A stretch of 64,000 nt of DNA, from NCBI GenBank assembly GCA_046351395.1, contig JAXLYP010000042.1:6945-70944 (forward strand), written 5' to 3'. This DNA is from CAYYKK01 sp046351395 (GTDB taxonomy: Bacteria; Myxococcota_A; Polyangia; Polyangiales; Polyangiaceae). Below are positions 50,544 to 58,617 of the stretch, piece after piece (position 1 is the stretch's first letter; each line of letters begins with the position of its first letter). Below the pieces are notes generated by a model. It had not been told where the DNA came from and searched no databases. It saw only the letters and a program-made list of their open reading frames with translations. The translations under genes were made by a program, and so were the position numbers.

Positions 50544-51560
50544 TCACGGCGCGGTCCCGACGCCGAGGCGCAGGCCGAAGAACGGCCCGCTCGCGCCGAT
50601 CACGCGGACGCCGCCGGCGGTGCCGGTGGCGCCCGCGAGCGCGCCGCCCGCCTCGATCCCCGTCACCACGAAGAAGCCCGGAGTCGGGTAGAAGTCGGCC
50701 TCCGCGTCGAGCCCGAGACCGACGAACGGCGCCGCGGTGTCGTCCGAGAGCCGCGCGGCTCCGGGGGCCGCGTGCGCCTCGAGGAGCAGCCCGCCGACGT
50801 CGAGCCGAGGGCCGACGTCGAACCCGACGACATCCCCGCGGGCTCCGAGAGAGAGGCCGATCGCCCCCGCGCCACCCGCGAGGTGGACCACGCCGAGCGG
50901 ATGGTCCTCACGCGCGTAGAACCCGAGGATCTCGGTTCGGAGCCGGAGCGGACCGACGAGCTTGATCGACCCCCGGAGCTCGAGGCCCGTGAGCGGAGTC
51001 TCGTCGATCGGAAAGTCGCGCACGGCGAACGCGAGCGCCGCCGTGAAGGCGCGCATCTTCGGTCTCGGTTCGGGTGCGACGGGGACCGGCCCATAGGTCG
51101 GCGCCGCCACTGGAAGCGTGGGCTGTGGCGACGGCGCGCTCGGGAGCGGCGCCGCGGGGGACGACGACTGCACGGGAAGCGCGGGCTCCCGCGACGCGAT
51201 GCCCGCGTTCACGAACTCGGCGGCCGCGAGGGCGAGGACGCGCGCGCGCACCGCGGCATCCACGTCCGCGAGCGCGACCGCGCGGGACTTGGCGGGCGGG
51301 CCGGAGAACGTGAGGAGGACGGGCGTCGCGCCCGACGGATCGCACGCGGCGACGTCCACGAACAGCGTCGAGCGCCCCCGCGGCCCGATCGTGACAGCGC
51401 TCTCCGCGAGCTCGATCCGGAGCAACGCCTCGAACGCGGGCAGATCGAACGGGAACGACGGGCACGCGCTCGGCGCAAAGCCCACTGTCTCCTCCGCGCG
51501 CGCCGAGCGCGCGACCACGAAGGCGAGGCACATCCCAAGGAGGGCGGCACGCGCGCTCAT
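50544..51560 (-). CDS. Putative outer-membrane beta-barrel protein of sigma operon
   Basis: ATG 51560 overlaps the FecR-like stop (ATGA). The signal peptide ends ARAEE (about residue 23). A small N-terminal periplasmic domain (ACPSFPFDLPAFEALLRIEL...) and Pro/Ser linker are followed by ~170 residues of alternating beta sequence, Gly-rich, consistent with an 8-stranded barrel. The same two-part layout is seen in the 21549-22487 protein of the other sigma locus. It probably senses or contacts the outer surface for the sigma/FecR pair. Confidence 0.72.
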   Translation of the reverse strand: MSARAALLGMCLAFVVARSARAEETVGFAPSACPSFPFDLPAFEALLRIELAESAVTIGPRGRSTLFVDVAACDPSGATPVLLTFSGPPAKSRAVALADVDAAVRARVLALAAAEFVNAGIASREPALPVQSSSPAAPLPSAPSPQPTLPVAAPTYGPVPVAPEPRPKMRAFTAALAFAVRDFPIDETPLTGLELRGSIKLVGPLRLRTEILGFYAREDHPLGVVHLAGGAGAIGLSLGARGDVVGFDVGPRLDVGGLLLEAHAAPGAARLSDDTAAPFVGLGLDAEADFYPTPGFFVVTGIEAGGALAGATGTAGGVRVIGASGPFFGLRLGVGTAP

Positions 51561-52717
51561 CGCTCGGGCACCGACCGCGCGGCGGACGAGGAAGGGCTCG
51601 GCGGGCTCGGCGCGGTCCCCGAGGCCCGCGCCTCGCATGCAACGTCGTTCATGCGCCTGCACGCGTCCACCCAGCGCGCGCGCGCGTCGCTCTGGAGGCT
51701 GGACGGGAGGCCGAGCGCGATCGCGCGCTCGAACATGGCAGCGGCCGCTCGCGCGTCGCTCCCGTAGAGCTTGCCGAGCGTGAAGGCCGCGAGGGACGCG
51801 CGGCTGTCGCCCGCGTGCTCGCGGAGGATCCGATCGAGCGGCGCCATCGCGTCCCCCGGGTGTCCGGAGAGGCGCGCGACGTCCGCGAGGAGGAAGAGCT
51901 CGTCCGCGCTCGCGCTCGCGGCGCGCTCGCGGATTCCATCGGCGCCGAGGAGCTCGTAGGCGTCGGCGAACGCTCCACGTCGCGCGAGATCTCGCCACGG
52001 TGGGGCCGACGGAGGGGGCGCGCTCGCGTTCGGCGCGGCGCTGGAGCTCGACGCCGGAGGGGTCACGGTGGCCGACGCGATCGCGGCGCTCGCCGGGCCC
52101 GGAGCTCGAGCGGACGGGAGCCCGTCGTCGGTCGCGACCTCGATCGACTCACCGGCGGTGAGGCGCCGAACGTGATCGGGTACGGCGTCGCCCCGGACGA
52201 GCACCACGCCGTGATCGACGTCCACGCGCACGCTCGACCTCGCGCGAGCGACGACGAAGCCCGTGCCCACGACCTCCACCGTCACCGCGCCGCACTCCAC
52301 GAGCCACCGCCGCGGCCCCTCCGGCTTCACTTCGAAGCGCGCGCGCCCGCGCTCCAAGAGGAGGACGACGCGCTGCCCTCCGTTCTCGAGCGGGACGATG
52401 CGGGCCCCCGGATCGAGCGAGATCGCCGAGCCGTCGTCGAGCCTCACGAGGAGCGCGCTGTCCGTCTCGAGGACCGCGAGCGCGGCTCCGCCGTCGAGCG
52501 CGATGGGCCCCGGCGCGCGCGGGCGCACCACGAGGAACACCGCGATCGCGACCGCGATCGCAGCGGCGATCACGTAGACGAGGCGCCCTCGCGGCGAGCG
52601 CTCGCGCTCGGCCCGCCGCGCGCGCACGCGCGCGTACGCGCGCTGGAGAGAGGGCTCGTCGAGCACGTCGTCGAGGACGTCGCGCACGGGGAGCGGGAGG
52701 CGCGGTTCGCGCTTCAT
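51557..52717 (-). CDS. FecR-like anti-sigma protein with TPR tail, 386 aa
   Basis: ATG 52717 overlaps the sigma stop (ATGA). A 40-residue cytoplasmic N-terminus (sigma-binding, by family analogy), one membrane span (about 45-66), then a FecR-type beta domain (VRLDDGSAISLDPGARI, RGRARFEV, VEVVGTGFVV, VVLVRGDAV). After a Pro/Ala/Ser linker, residues about 240-370 are TPR-like helices (AFADAYELLGADG, LFLLADVARLSGHPGDA). It regulates the coupled ECF sigma factor across the inner membrane in response to a periplasmic signal. Confidence 0.85.
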   Translation of the reverse strand: MKREPRLPLPVRDVLDDVLDEPSLQRAYARVRARRAERERSPRGRLVYVIAAAIAVAIAVFLVVRPRAPGPIALDGGAALAVLETDSALLVRLDDGSAISLDPGARIVPLENGGQRVVLLLERGRARFEVKPEGPRRWLVECGAVTVEVVGTGFVVARARSSVRVDVDHGVVLVRGDAVPDHVRRLTAGESIEVATDDGLPSARAPGPASAAIASATVTPPASSSSAAPNASAPPPSAPPWRDLARRGAFADAYELLGADGIRERAASASADELFLLADVARLSGHPGDAMAPLDRILREHAGDSRASLAAFTLGKLYGSDARAAAAMFERAIALGLPSSLQSDARARWVDACRRMNDVACEARASGTAPSPPSPSSSAARSVPER

Positions 52718-53331
52718 CCGTCCTCCAGCGCGACGCGCGCGCGGACGTGGACGTCCGCCGACGTGATCCGCCGCTTCGCGGTCGCGAGCGAGCAGCCGCA
52801 AGCAGCCGCGACGTCCTCGAGCTGCTCGCCCTCCACGTAGCGCAGCATCCACGCGATCCGGCGGTCTGCGTCGAGCTCGCGGAGCGCGTCGTCGAGCTCT
52901 GCGAGCAGCGCTCCCACCTCGGGGCTCGCGCTCCCCGCGACGAGATCCGCGAGGCCGAGGTCCTCGACGCTCCGATCCAAGCCGAACGCGCGGAGGAGCC
53001 GAGCCCGTCGGAAGCGGCGGCGCACCTGGCTCACGGCGATCTGCGCGAGCCAGCCGCGCAGCTTCGCCGGATCGCGGAGCTTCGGCAGCTCGGTGAGCGC
53101 CAGGGCGAACGTGTCCTGCACGACGTCCTCCGCCTCGCTGCGGCTCCGGAGGAGCCTCCCCGCGAGCGAGCCGACGTAGCGCGCGTGCTTTCGAAAGATC
53201 GCCTCGTCCGCCCAGCGATCGCCGTCCAGCGCGCGCGCGACGAGCTTGTCGTCCGCGATCGCCTCCTCGGCGCGCGCCTTCTGAGCTCGCTCGAGGACGG
53301 CGAACAGATCGATGACGGCGGCGCGTCGCAT
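52714..53331 (-). CDS. ECF-type RNA polymerase sigma factor, 205 aa
   Basis: It has the standard ECF layout. Region 2 (about 38-100) contains DEAIFRKHARYVGSLAGRLL and SEAEDVVQDTFALALTELP. Region 4 (about 150-200) contains ADRRIAWMLRYVEGEQLEDV and the HTH AAACGCSLATAKRRITSA. It recruits RNA polymerase core to its own promoter class. It is the second gene of a five-gene minus-strand operon: lipoprotein, sigma, FecR-like, outer-membrane protein, lipoprotein. The preceding lipoprotein stop is one base upstream of its ATG. Confidence 0.9.
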   Translation of the reverse strand: MRRAAVIDLFAVLERAQKARAEEAIADDKLVARALDGDRWADEAIFRKHARYVGSLAGRLLRSRSEAEDVVQDTFALALTELPKLRDPAKLRGWLAQIAVSQVRRRFRRARLLRAFGLDRSVEDLGLADLVAGSASPEVGALLAELDDALRELDADRRIAWMLRYVEGEQLEDVAAACGCSLATAKRRITSADVHVRARVALEDG

Positions 53332-53332
53332 C

Positions 53333-53917
53333 TCAGCGCAGCCTCAGCCAGTCGAGGACGACGCGCGTCGGGGACGTGAGATCCGCCGCGAGGGCCTTGA
53401 ACACGAGGTCGCCCCCCGCGCGTCCGATGCGGATCACGTAGACGTGCGCCTGCGCGACGAGCGCGTGGTCCGCCGTCCCCGCGTCGAACACGGCGTCCGC
53501 CGGGGCGTACCCGAAGGTCGACGCGCCGCCCGCGGTCGAGAGGTGGAGCGCTCCGAACCCGCTGCCTCCGCTCCCGAGCGCGAGGCCGAGATCCGCGTCC
53601 GTCCCGAGATCCAGGATGAACCCAGCGTCCCCGCCTTGGATGCCGACGGTGAACTCGCCCGCGTGATACCAGCCGAAATCCAGCTCGCCGTTGCGGTTCC
53701 GGATCTCGCCGTCTTGGAGCACGGAGCCGTACACCCCGTTCTCGAGATCCGCCGTGCGCCGCAGCGGATCGTCCGCGAAGAGCTCGAGGAACCGAAGCTC
53801 GGCGCCCGCGCCGCCCGTGCCCTCGCTCCCAGCGCCGAGGAGGTCCACCTCCTGGACGCACCCCACCCCGATCGCCGCGAGGATCGAGCCGAGCAACAGC
53901 GCCAGGGGACGGGGCAT
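53333..53917 (-). CDS. Lipoprotein leading the sigma/FecR operon, 194 aa
   Basis: ATG 53917; lipobox AIGVGC (Cys20) followed by VQEVDLLGAGSEG. The mature part is a beta-sandwich (LRFLELFADDP, NGVYGSVLQDGEI, AGFILDLGTDADL, ...VVLDWLRLR). It shares the EVDLL start and a DLG strand with the lipoprotein at the other end of the operon. Being first and nearly overlapping the sigma gene suggests it is part of the signal-sensing module rather than a distal target. Confidence 0.75.
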   Translation of the reverse strand: MPRPLALLLGSILAAIGVGCVQEVDLLGAGSEGTGGAGAELRFLELFADDPLRRTADLENGVYGSVLQDGEIRNRNGELDFGWYHAGEFTVGIQGGDAGFILDLGTDADLGLALGSGGSGFGALHLSTAGGASTFGYAPADAVFDAGTADHALVAQAHVYVIRIGRAGGDLVFKALAADLTSPTRVVLDWLRLR

Positions 53918-53955
53918 ACCGGTACGAGCCACGAGGGCTCGAGAATGGCTCACCG

Positions 53956-54056
53956 TTTCCCACGAGGGGAAAATGCGCTCGATTCCGCCGCGGTTTGCCG
54001 CGGACCACCCCGAGCGCACCGAAGGCGCTCGATTCCGCCGCCGCTTGCGGCGGACA
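53956..54056. repeat. Three consecutive hairpins, two as 50-bp-period repeats
   Basis: In the 143-base gap between the antiporter stop and the lipoprotein start there is TTTCCC/GGGAAA (53956-53972), then two copies of GCGCTCGATTCCGCCGC at 53975 and 54025. Each copy runs into a stem (about 53988-54001 and 54038-54051). The two stems differ at three positions: one G-C pair becomes C-G and a T-G becomes C-G. Both changes preserve pairing. It is probably an RNA-level structure (terminator or processing site) for the minus-strand transcript. Confidence 0.6.
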
Positions 54057-54060
54057 GACT

Positions 54061-55458
54061 TCAGGGGTGAGACTCGGTCGCGGTGGCCGCGGGTTCGGGG
54101 GTACGACGGCCGAGCGCGGCGACGATCGGCGCGGTCGCGAACGTCGTCGCGAGGGCGACGAGGACGAGCATCGTGTAGAGCGCGCCGGAGATCACGCCCT
54201 GATCCCGGCCCACGTTGAGGACGATGAGCGCCATCAGGCCTCGCGTGTTCATGAGCACGCCGACGGTGAGGCTCGTCCGGCTGTCGAGGCCGAACGCGCG
54301 GCCCGCGGCCCAGCTCCCGCCGATCTTGCCGACACAGGCGAACACGACGAGCAGCCCCGTGAACAGCCAATCCGTCGCGCCGTGGAGCAGCGCGATCTCG
54401 GTGCGGGCGCCCGTGAACGCGAAATAGGCGGGCAAGAACAGGATGGAGACGATGTCCTCGAGCTTGCCGATGAGCTCCTTCGCGAGGCGCGAGTCGTGCG
54501 GCACGACGGCGCCCAGGAGGAACGCGCCGAAGAGCGCGTGGATCCCGATCCACTCCGTCACGAGCGCCGACACCAGGAGCGCGACGAACATCGCGGTCAC
54601 AGCGCCCTTGCCGATCGTCGGCGCGAGCTCGAGCCGGCGCGCGGCCCGCACGACGATCGGCCGGGCGACGAACACGACCACGGCGCCGAACACGAGCGCG
54701 AGGCCGACGGTGAGGAGCGCCGCGGAGGGCGCGTGCCCCGCGACCGCGACGACGACCGCGAGCAGGCACCACGCCGTGATGTCGTCGATCGCGGCGCACG
54801 AGAGGGCGATCACGCCGAGCGTCGTCCGCGAGAGGCCCGCGTCGCCGAGGATGCGGGCGAGCACCGGGAAGGCCGTCACGGACATCGAGACGCCGAGGAA
54901 CAGCGCGAAGGTCGTGAACGGGACGCCCGCCGTGCCGACGCGCGGATACACGAGCAGGGCCGCGCCGCACCCGAGGACGAACGGCGCGACGATGCTCGCG
55001 TGGGAGATCGCGACGGTGAGGCGCTAGCGCCTCCGGATCACGGACGTGTCGAGCTCGAGGCCCACGACGAACATGAAGAGGACGACCCCGACCTGCGCGA
55101 CGATCTTCAGCGAAGGCGCGATCGCGTCCGGCAGCACCCACCGCGCGACGTCGGGCGCGGCTCTGCCGAGCAGCGAAGGCCCGAGCGCGATCCCCGCGAC
55201 GATCTCGCCGATGACGGGGGGCTGCTGGAGGTAGCGGAAGAGCCACCCGAGGGCCCGCGACACGACCAGGATCACGACGAGCGCGAGGAGCACCCGCGGC
55301 AACACGTCGACCGCCGCCCCGCCGGCCGCCGAGACCTCGGGCGCGAGCGGAGCCACGAGCCCCGCGCCGAGCTCGCGGACCCCGAAGAACGAGGCGACGG
55401 CGGCGCCCAGGATCAGCGCATAGACGAGTAGCTCTATGGCGCGCCGACCCGAGAACAT
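54061..55458 (-). pseudogene. Cation/proton antiporter (CPA2/KefB-like), in-frame amber
   Basis: The reading frame from 55458 codes for a 12-helix-type sodium or potassium/proton exchanger: LQQPPVIGEIVAGIALGPSLLG near the N-terminus, VGVVLFMFVVGLELD, SMSVTAFPVLARIL, CAAIDDITAW (the Asp pair of the ion site), ALFGAFLLGAVVP and LMNTRGLMALIVLN. A TAG at 55024-55026, in the same frame, interrupts it after VIRRR. The downstream part resumes as RLTVAISHASIVAPF without any frame change. The total of 465 residues is the normal membrane-domain length. It may be a base-call error, a recent nonsense mutation, or two fragments. Followed by hairpin repeats. Confidence 0.85.
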
Positions 55459-55540
55459 CCGCTTCCGGCGAGCTTACCTCGGGCAAGGAGCGATCCCAAA
55501 CCCACCGGGCGCCGACGCGCGCGGCGAGCCTCGGTCACGC

Positions 55541-56212
55541 TCACTCGTAGGCGGGCGGATCCCCCGCGCCGGGACAGGATGCCAGGTGGCCGAGCGCGCA
55601 GGCCTTCGCTCGCGCCGCGACCGCTCTCACGTCGTCCACGGGGACGAACTCTCCGGTCGTGAAATACTCAGCGAGCTGGTCACACGCCGCGACCGACTTC
55701 AGTGTGCACCCCTTCTCGAAGCGCGCGATCGCTTCCTCCGGCGTCGCTCGACGAGCGATGCCGGCGTTGGCGCACCCGTCCCCGTCCCCGAGCTCGCACG
55801 CCCTCTCGGAGAGCGTGGACACCTCGACGTCGCCCCCCGGCACGACGCCGCCGCGGATGAGATTCGCGAGCCGGACGCAGGATTTCCCGTAGCTCGCGTC
55901 GCACCCTTTTCGATACGCGGCCGCCGCACGGACGACGTCACGCTCGACCGTCCGACCTTGCTCGAGCAGACGCCCCATCTCGTTGCAGGACAGAGGCAAT
56001 CGAGGGCATGCCAGCTCGAGGGCGTCGAGCCCCGCCTCCTGCTCCCGCGCGAGGTGCTCGATGAGCGTGAGGCCCAGGTCGTGGCACCCCCAGGGGTTCG
56101 AAGCGGCGCACGCGACGAAGAAAAGGTCCACCGCATGCTCGTAGTCCCCCCTCCCGATCTTCTCGTCGGTGAGCGCGACACCACCCGCGGGCCCAAACAA
56201 GAAGCCAAGCAT
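55541..56212 (-). CDS. Sel1-repeat-like protein, 223 aa
   Basis: The start was set at ATG 56212; a TTG at 56224 is possible. The protein consists of SEL1-type helical repeats with C-x-L-G(L/R)...G and paired Cys (GCHDLGLTLIEHLARE, SCNEMGRLLEQG, SCVRLANLIRGG, GCANAGIARR, ACDQLAEYFTTG). No clear signal peptide is seen although the Cys pattern is that of exported myxobacterial members. Such proteins act as scaffolds in signalling. Neighbours give no direct clue. Confidence 0.75.
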   Translation of the reverse strand: MLGFLFGPAGGVALTDEKIGRGDYEHAVDLFFVACAASNPWGCHDLGLTLIEHLAREQEAGLDALELACPRLPLSCNEMGRLLEQGRTVERDVVRAAAAYRKGCDASYGKSCVRLANLIRGGVVPGGDVEVSTLSERACELGDGDGCANAGIARRATPEEAIARFEKGCTLKSVAACDQLAEYFTTGEFVPVDDVRAVAARAKACALGHLASCPGAGDPPAYE

Positions 56213-56492
56213 CGGTTTTCCCAACCCTCAGTCGAAGTGACCGCGAAGCATCCCCGAGCGATCTCGGACGCGCAACCCGAGCGCAGCGGGGCGACGCTTT
56301 GCTGTGTTCAGCCTCGCTCGCCATCCCGACCGTTTGGGGGCTCCCGGCCCAACAAAGGGCCAACGGCGCAAACGATCGCAATCATTTCATGTACTTACAA
56401 AAAGATCGCCGCGCCTGTCGATCCGGGGGATGCCTCGCGCGTCGCCTCTTCGAACCGCCGGAGAGGCCGGCGCACAGCGCGAGGAGTCATCG

Positions 56493-57248
56493 ATGAAATT
56501 CATGATCATGCACAAGAACGACCCGAAGACCGAGGCGGGTGAGCTGCCGCCGATGGAGCTCGTCGCGAAGATGGGCGAGTTCATCGGAGAGTTCGCGAGC
56601 ACGGGTCGCTTCCTCGATGGCGCGGGCCTCGCGGGGAGCAAGACGCGGACGCGCCTCGTGTTCCGCGGCGGGCAGTGCACGAAGAAGCAGGGGCCCTACC
56701 AGGGGGAGCACGAGCTCCCCTCGGCGACGCTGCTCCTCAAGGTCAAGACGCGTGAAGAGGCGCTCGGCTGGGCCGAGAGGTACGGAAAGATCCTCGGCGA
56801 CGGCGAGCTCGAGATCGGAAAGGTGAACGAGCCGTGGGACCTCGGGGTAATGCCCGCGCCCGAGAACCCTCCGCTCCAATTCCTCCTCATCGACAAGGCG
56901 GACGCCGCGACCGAGGCGGGCGGGCGAAGCCCGAAGCTCAAGTCCGAGCTGACGCGACTCAAGACGGAGATGACGAAGGCGGGCGTGCTCCAGCGCACGG
57001 TGAACCTGAGGCCCAGCTCGAGCGCGAAGCGCCTGTTCTTCCGAAACAACGATCTCCGCATCCAGGACGGTCCGTTCGCCGAGTCCAAGGAGCTGCTCGG
57101 CGGGTTCGTCGTGATGGAGCTCGCCGACATGGACGAGGTCATCGCGATGACCAAGCGCTACGCGGCGATCCTCGGCGGCACGCTCGAGGTCGACGTCCGC
57201 TCCGTGGATACGGACGCGGAGGGCTCCGACGCGGACGCAGACAAATGA
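56493..57248 (+). CDS. Tandem YCII-domain protein, 251 aa
   Basis: ATG 56493 with GAGGAG leader. Two YCII-type ferredoxin-like domains lie in tandem: residues about 1-115 (MKFMIMHKND, LPSATLLLKVKTREEALGWA) and about 128-240 (LQFLLIDKAD, RIQDGPFAESKELLGGFVVM). The DGPF motif in the second copy is the family hallmark; the first has KQGPY. YCII proteins are small putative enzymes often found with ECF sigma factors of the DGPF-linked group. No sigma gene lies directly beside this one. The role is unknown. Confidence 0.85.
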   Translation: MKFMIMHKNDPKTEAGELPPMELVAKMGEFIGEFASTGRFLDGAGLAGSKTRTRLVFRGGQCTKKQGPYQGEHELPSATLLLKVKTREEALGWAERYGKILGDGELEIGKVNEPWDLGVMPAPENPPLQFLLIDKADAATEAGGRSPKLKSELTRLKTEMTKAGVLQRTVNLRPSSSAKRLFFRNNDLRIQDGPFAESKELLGGFVVMELADMDEVIAMTKRYAAILGGTLEVDVRSVDTDAEGSDADADK

Positions 57249-57252
57249 GGGT

Positions 57253-58458
57253 TCAGTCGGCGATCGTCGAGTCCGTGACCGTGATCGACGTGTCGTCGTG
57301 ACAGGAGATCTGGGGGTAAATGGGATACCACGAGCCCCCCGTGTTCTTCGTGATCACGGACTTGTCGATCACGATGTTGCCCGAGTGGTCGTTCGACACG
57401 AAGAAGATCGCGCTCCCGTGTTGGACGACCTCGTCGTGCTCGATGTCCGTGCCGCAGAGCGTGAGCGTCATCGTGTTGCCGTCGTTGTAGATGGCACCCC
57501 CGCTCCCCCCGCCCGGGGTCCCGGATTGGGCTGGATTGCCGCCATTCCCGATCGCCTTGTTGTGGGAGAACAGGCTGTTGATGATCGTCCAGCTCACGCC
57601 GATGCTACTGATCCCGCCGCCGTTCGAGCACGTGTTGCCGAACCCGTCCGCGCCGCCGAACGTCGTGTTCACGACGTAGACGGGTAGACCCTGGAACTGA
57701 CTGAAGACGCGCACGCCCGCGCCCCCGACGTCCGGGCCCGTGTCGGCGCAGACATTGTTGAAGAAGCGCGTGTTCACGAGCTTGAACCGGCCGCCGCGGA
57801 CCCAGATCGCGCCGCCTCCGTCGAACTCCGCCTCGCCCTTCGAGTTGCCGTCGACGAACGTGATGTTCTGGACGGTGAGGCGCGGGTGGTCCTGATCCTG
57901 GCAGTGGTCCGTCGTGAAGTGCTGATCCGGATCGCACGTGTTCATGTAGAGGATGCGGTTCTTCCCGCCGCCGCTCAGCGTGACCAAGCCGCCCCCGTCG
58001 ATGACGATCTCGGGCCCGGTGTCGTTGAAGATCTTCGCCGGCTGATCGAGCGTGATCGTGAGCGGCTTGTCGCCGCATGCGAACGTGATCACCCCGCCCT
58101 TCGCAACAGCGTCGATCACCGCGGCGCCGGTGCAGCTCGCCGGTGTCCCGTCCCCCACGACCGTCTTGGGGTTCGACACGTCCGCGAGGCCCGCCTCGCT
58201 CGGCACGGAGCAGGTCCCGTTCGGATTGCCCGCGGGCGGCCCGTCTTCGGGGTTCGTGAGCGGGTTCGGCACGCCACCGGCGCCGCCCGTCCCCATCGAC
58301 GAGCCCATGCTCGAGGCGCTCGAGGCGCTCGTCATGCTGCCCGTGCCCGTCGTGGTCGCGGTCCCCGAGGTGGCGCTGCCCGACGTCGCCGCGTCGTCGC
58401 AGCCCACCGCGAAGAGTCCGAAGGCGAGAGCGGAGAAACACGTGAGCCGAGTGCGCAT
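57253..58458 (-). CDS. Right-handed beta-helix lipoprotein, 401 aa
   Basis: ATG 58458; lipobox FAVGC (Cys20, Asp at +2). After a long Ser/Thr/Gly linker (about 25-65) the protein folds as a parallel beta-helix: repeated I/V-x-I-D-G-G, LTVQNITFVDGNS, LVNTRFFNNV, WTIINSLFSHNKA, LCGTDIEHDEV and SVITKNTGG. These are pectate-lyase/polymorphic-outer-membrane-protein type turns. No obvious catalytic set was identified, so it may be a polysaccharide-binding or degrading surface protein. Convergent with the YCII gene (4-base gap). Confidence 0.82.
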   Translation of the reverse strand: MRTRLTCFSALAFGLFAVGCDDAATSGSATSGTATTTGTGSMTSASSASSMGSSMGTGGAGGVPNPLTNPEDGPPAGNPNGTCSVPSEAGLADVSNPKTVVGDGTPASCTGAAVIDAVAKGGVITFACGDKPLTITLDQPAKIFNDTGPEIVIDGGGLVTLSGGGKNRILYMNTCDPDQHFTTDHCQDQDHPRLTVQNITFVDGNSKGEAEFDGGGAIWVRGGRFKLVNTRFFNNVCADTGPDVGGAGVRVFSQFQGLPVYVVNTTFGGADGFGNTCSNGGGISSIGVSWTIINSLFSHNKAIGNGGNPAQSGTPGGGSGGAIYNDGNTMTLTLCGTDIEHDEVVQHGSAIFFVSNDHSGNIVIDKSVITKNTGGSWYPIYPQISCHDDTSITVTDSTIAD

Positions 58459-58617
58459 GACGACCTCCGCTCGGGAGCGTACACGCGCGACTCGGGACCG
58501 GGGCGACGCTGCGACACTTGAGATGGGGCGCTTCGCGGCGCGAGCACGCATTCACCGACCGCCGCGCGGTGACGAGAGAGGGGGAGATCGGTATCTTCGC
58601 GGCGGCGGGAGCGTCCC

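Noticed and set aside
52747..53379. Plus-strand frame opposite the second sigma factor
   Set aside because: Antisense shadow; the minus strand has intact sigma regions 2 and 4 and 4-base coupling to FecR.
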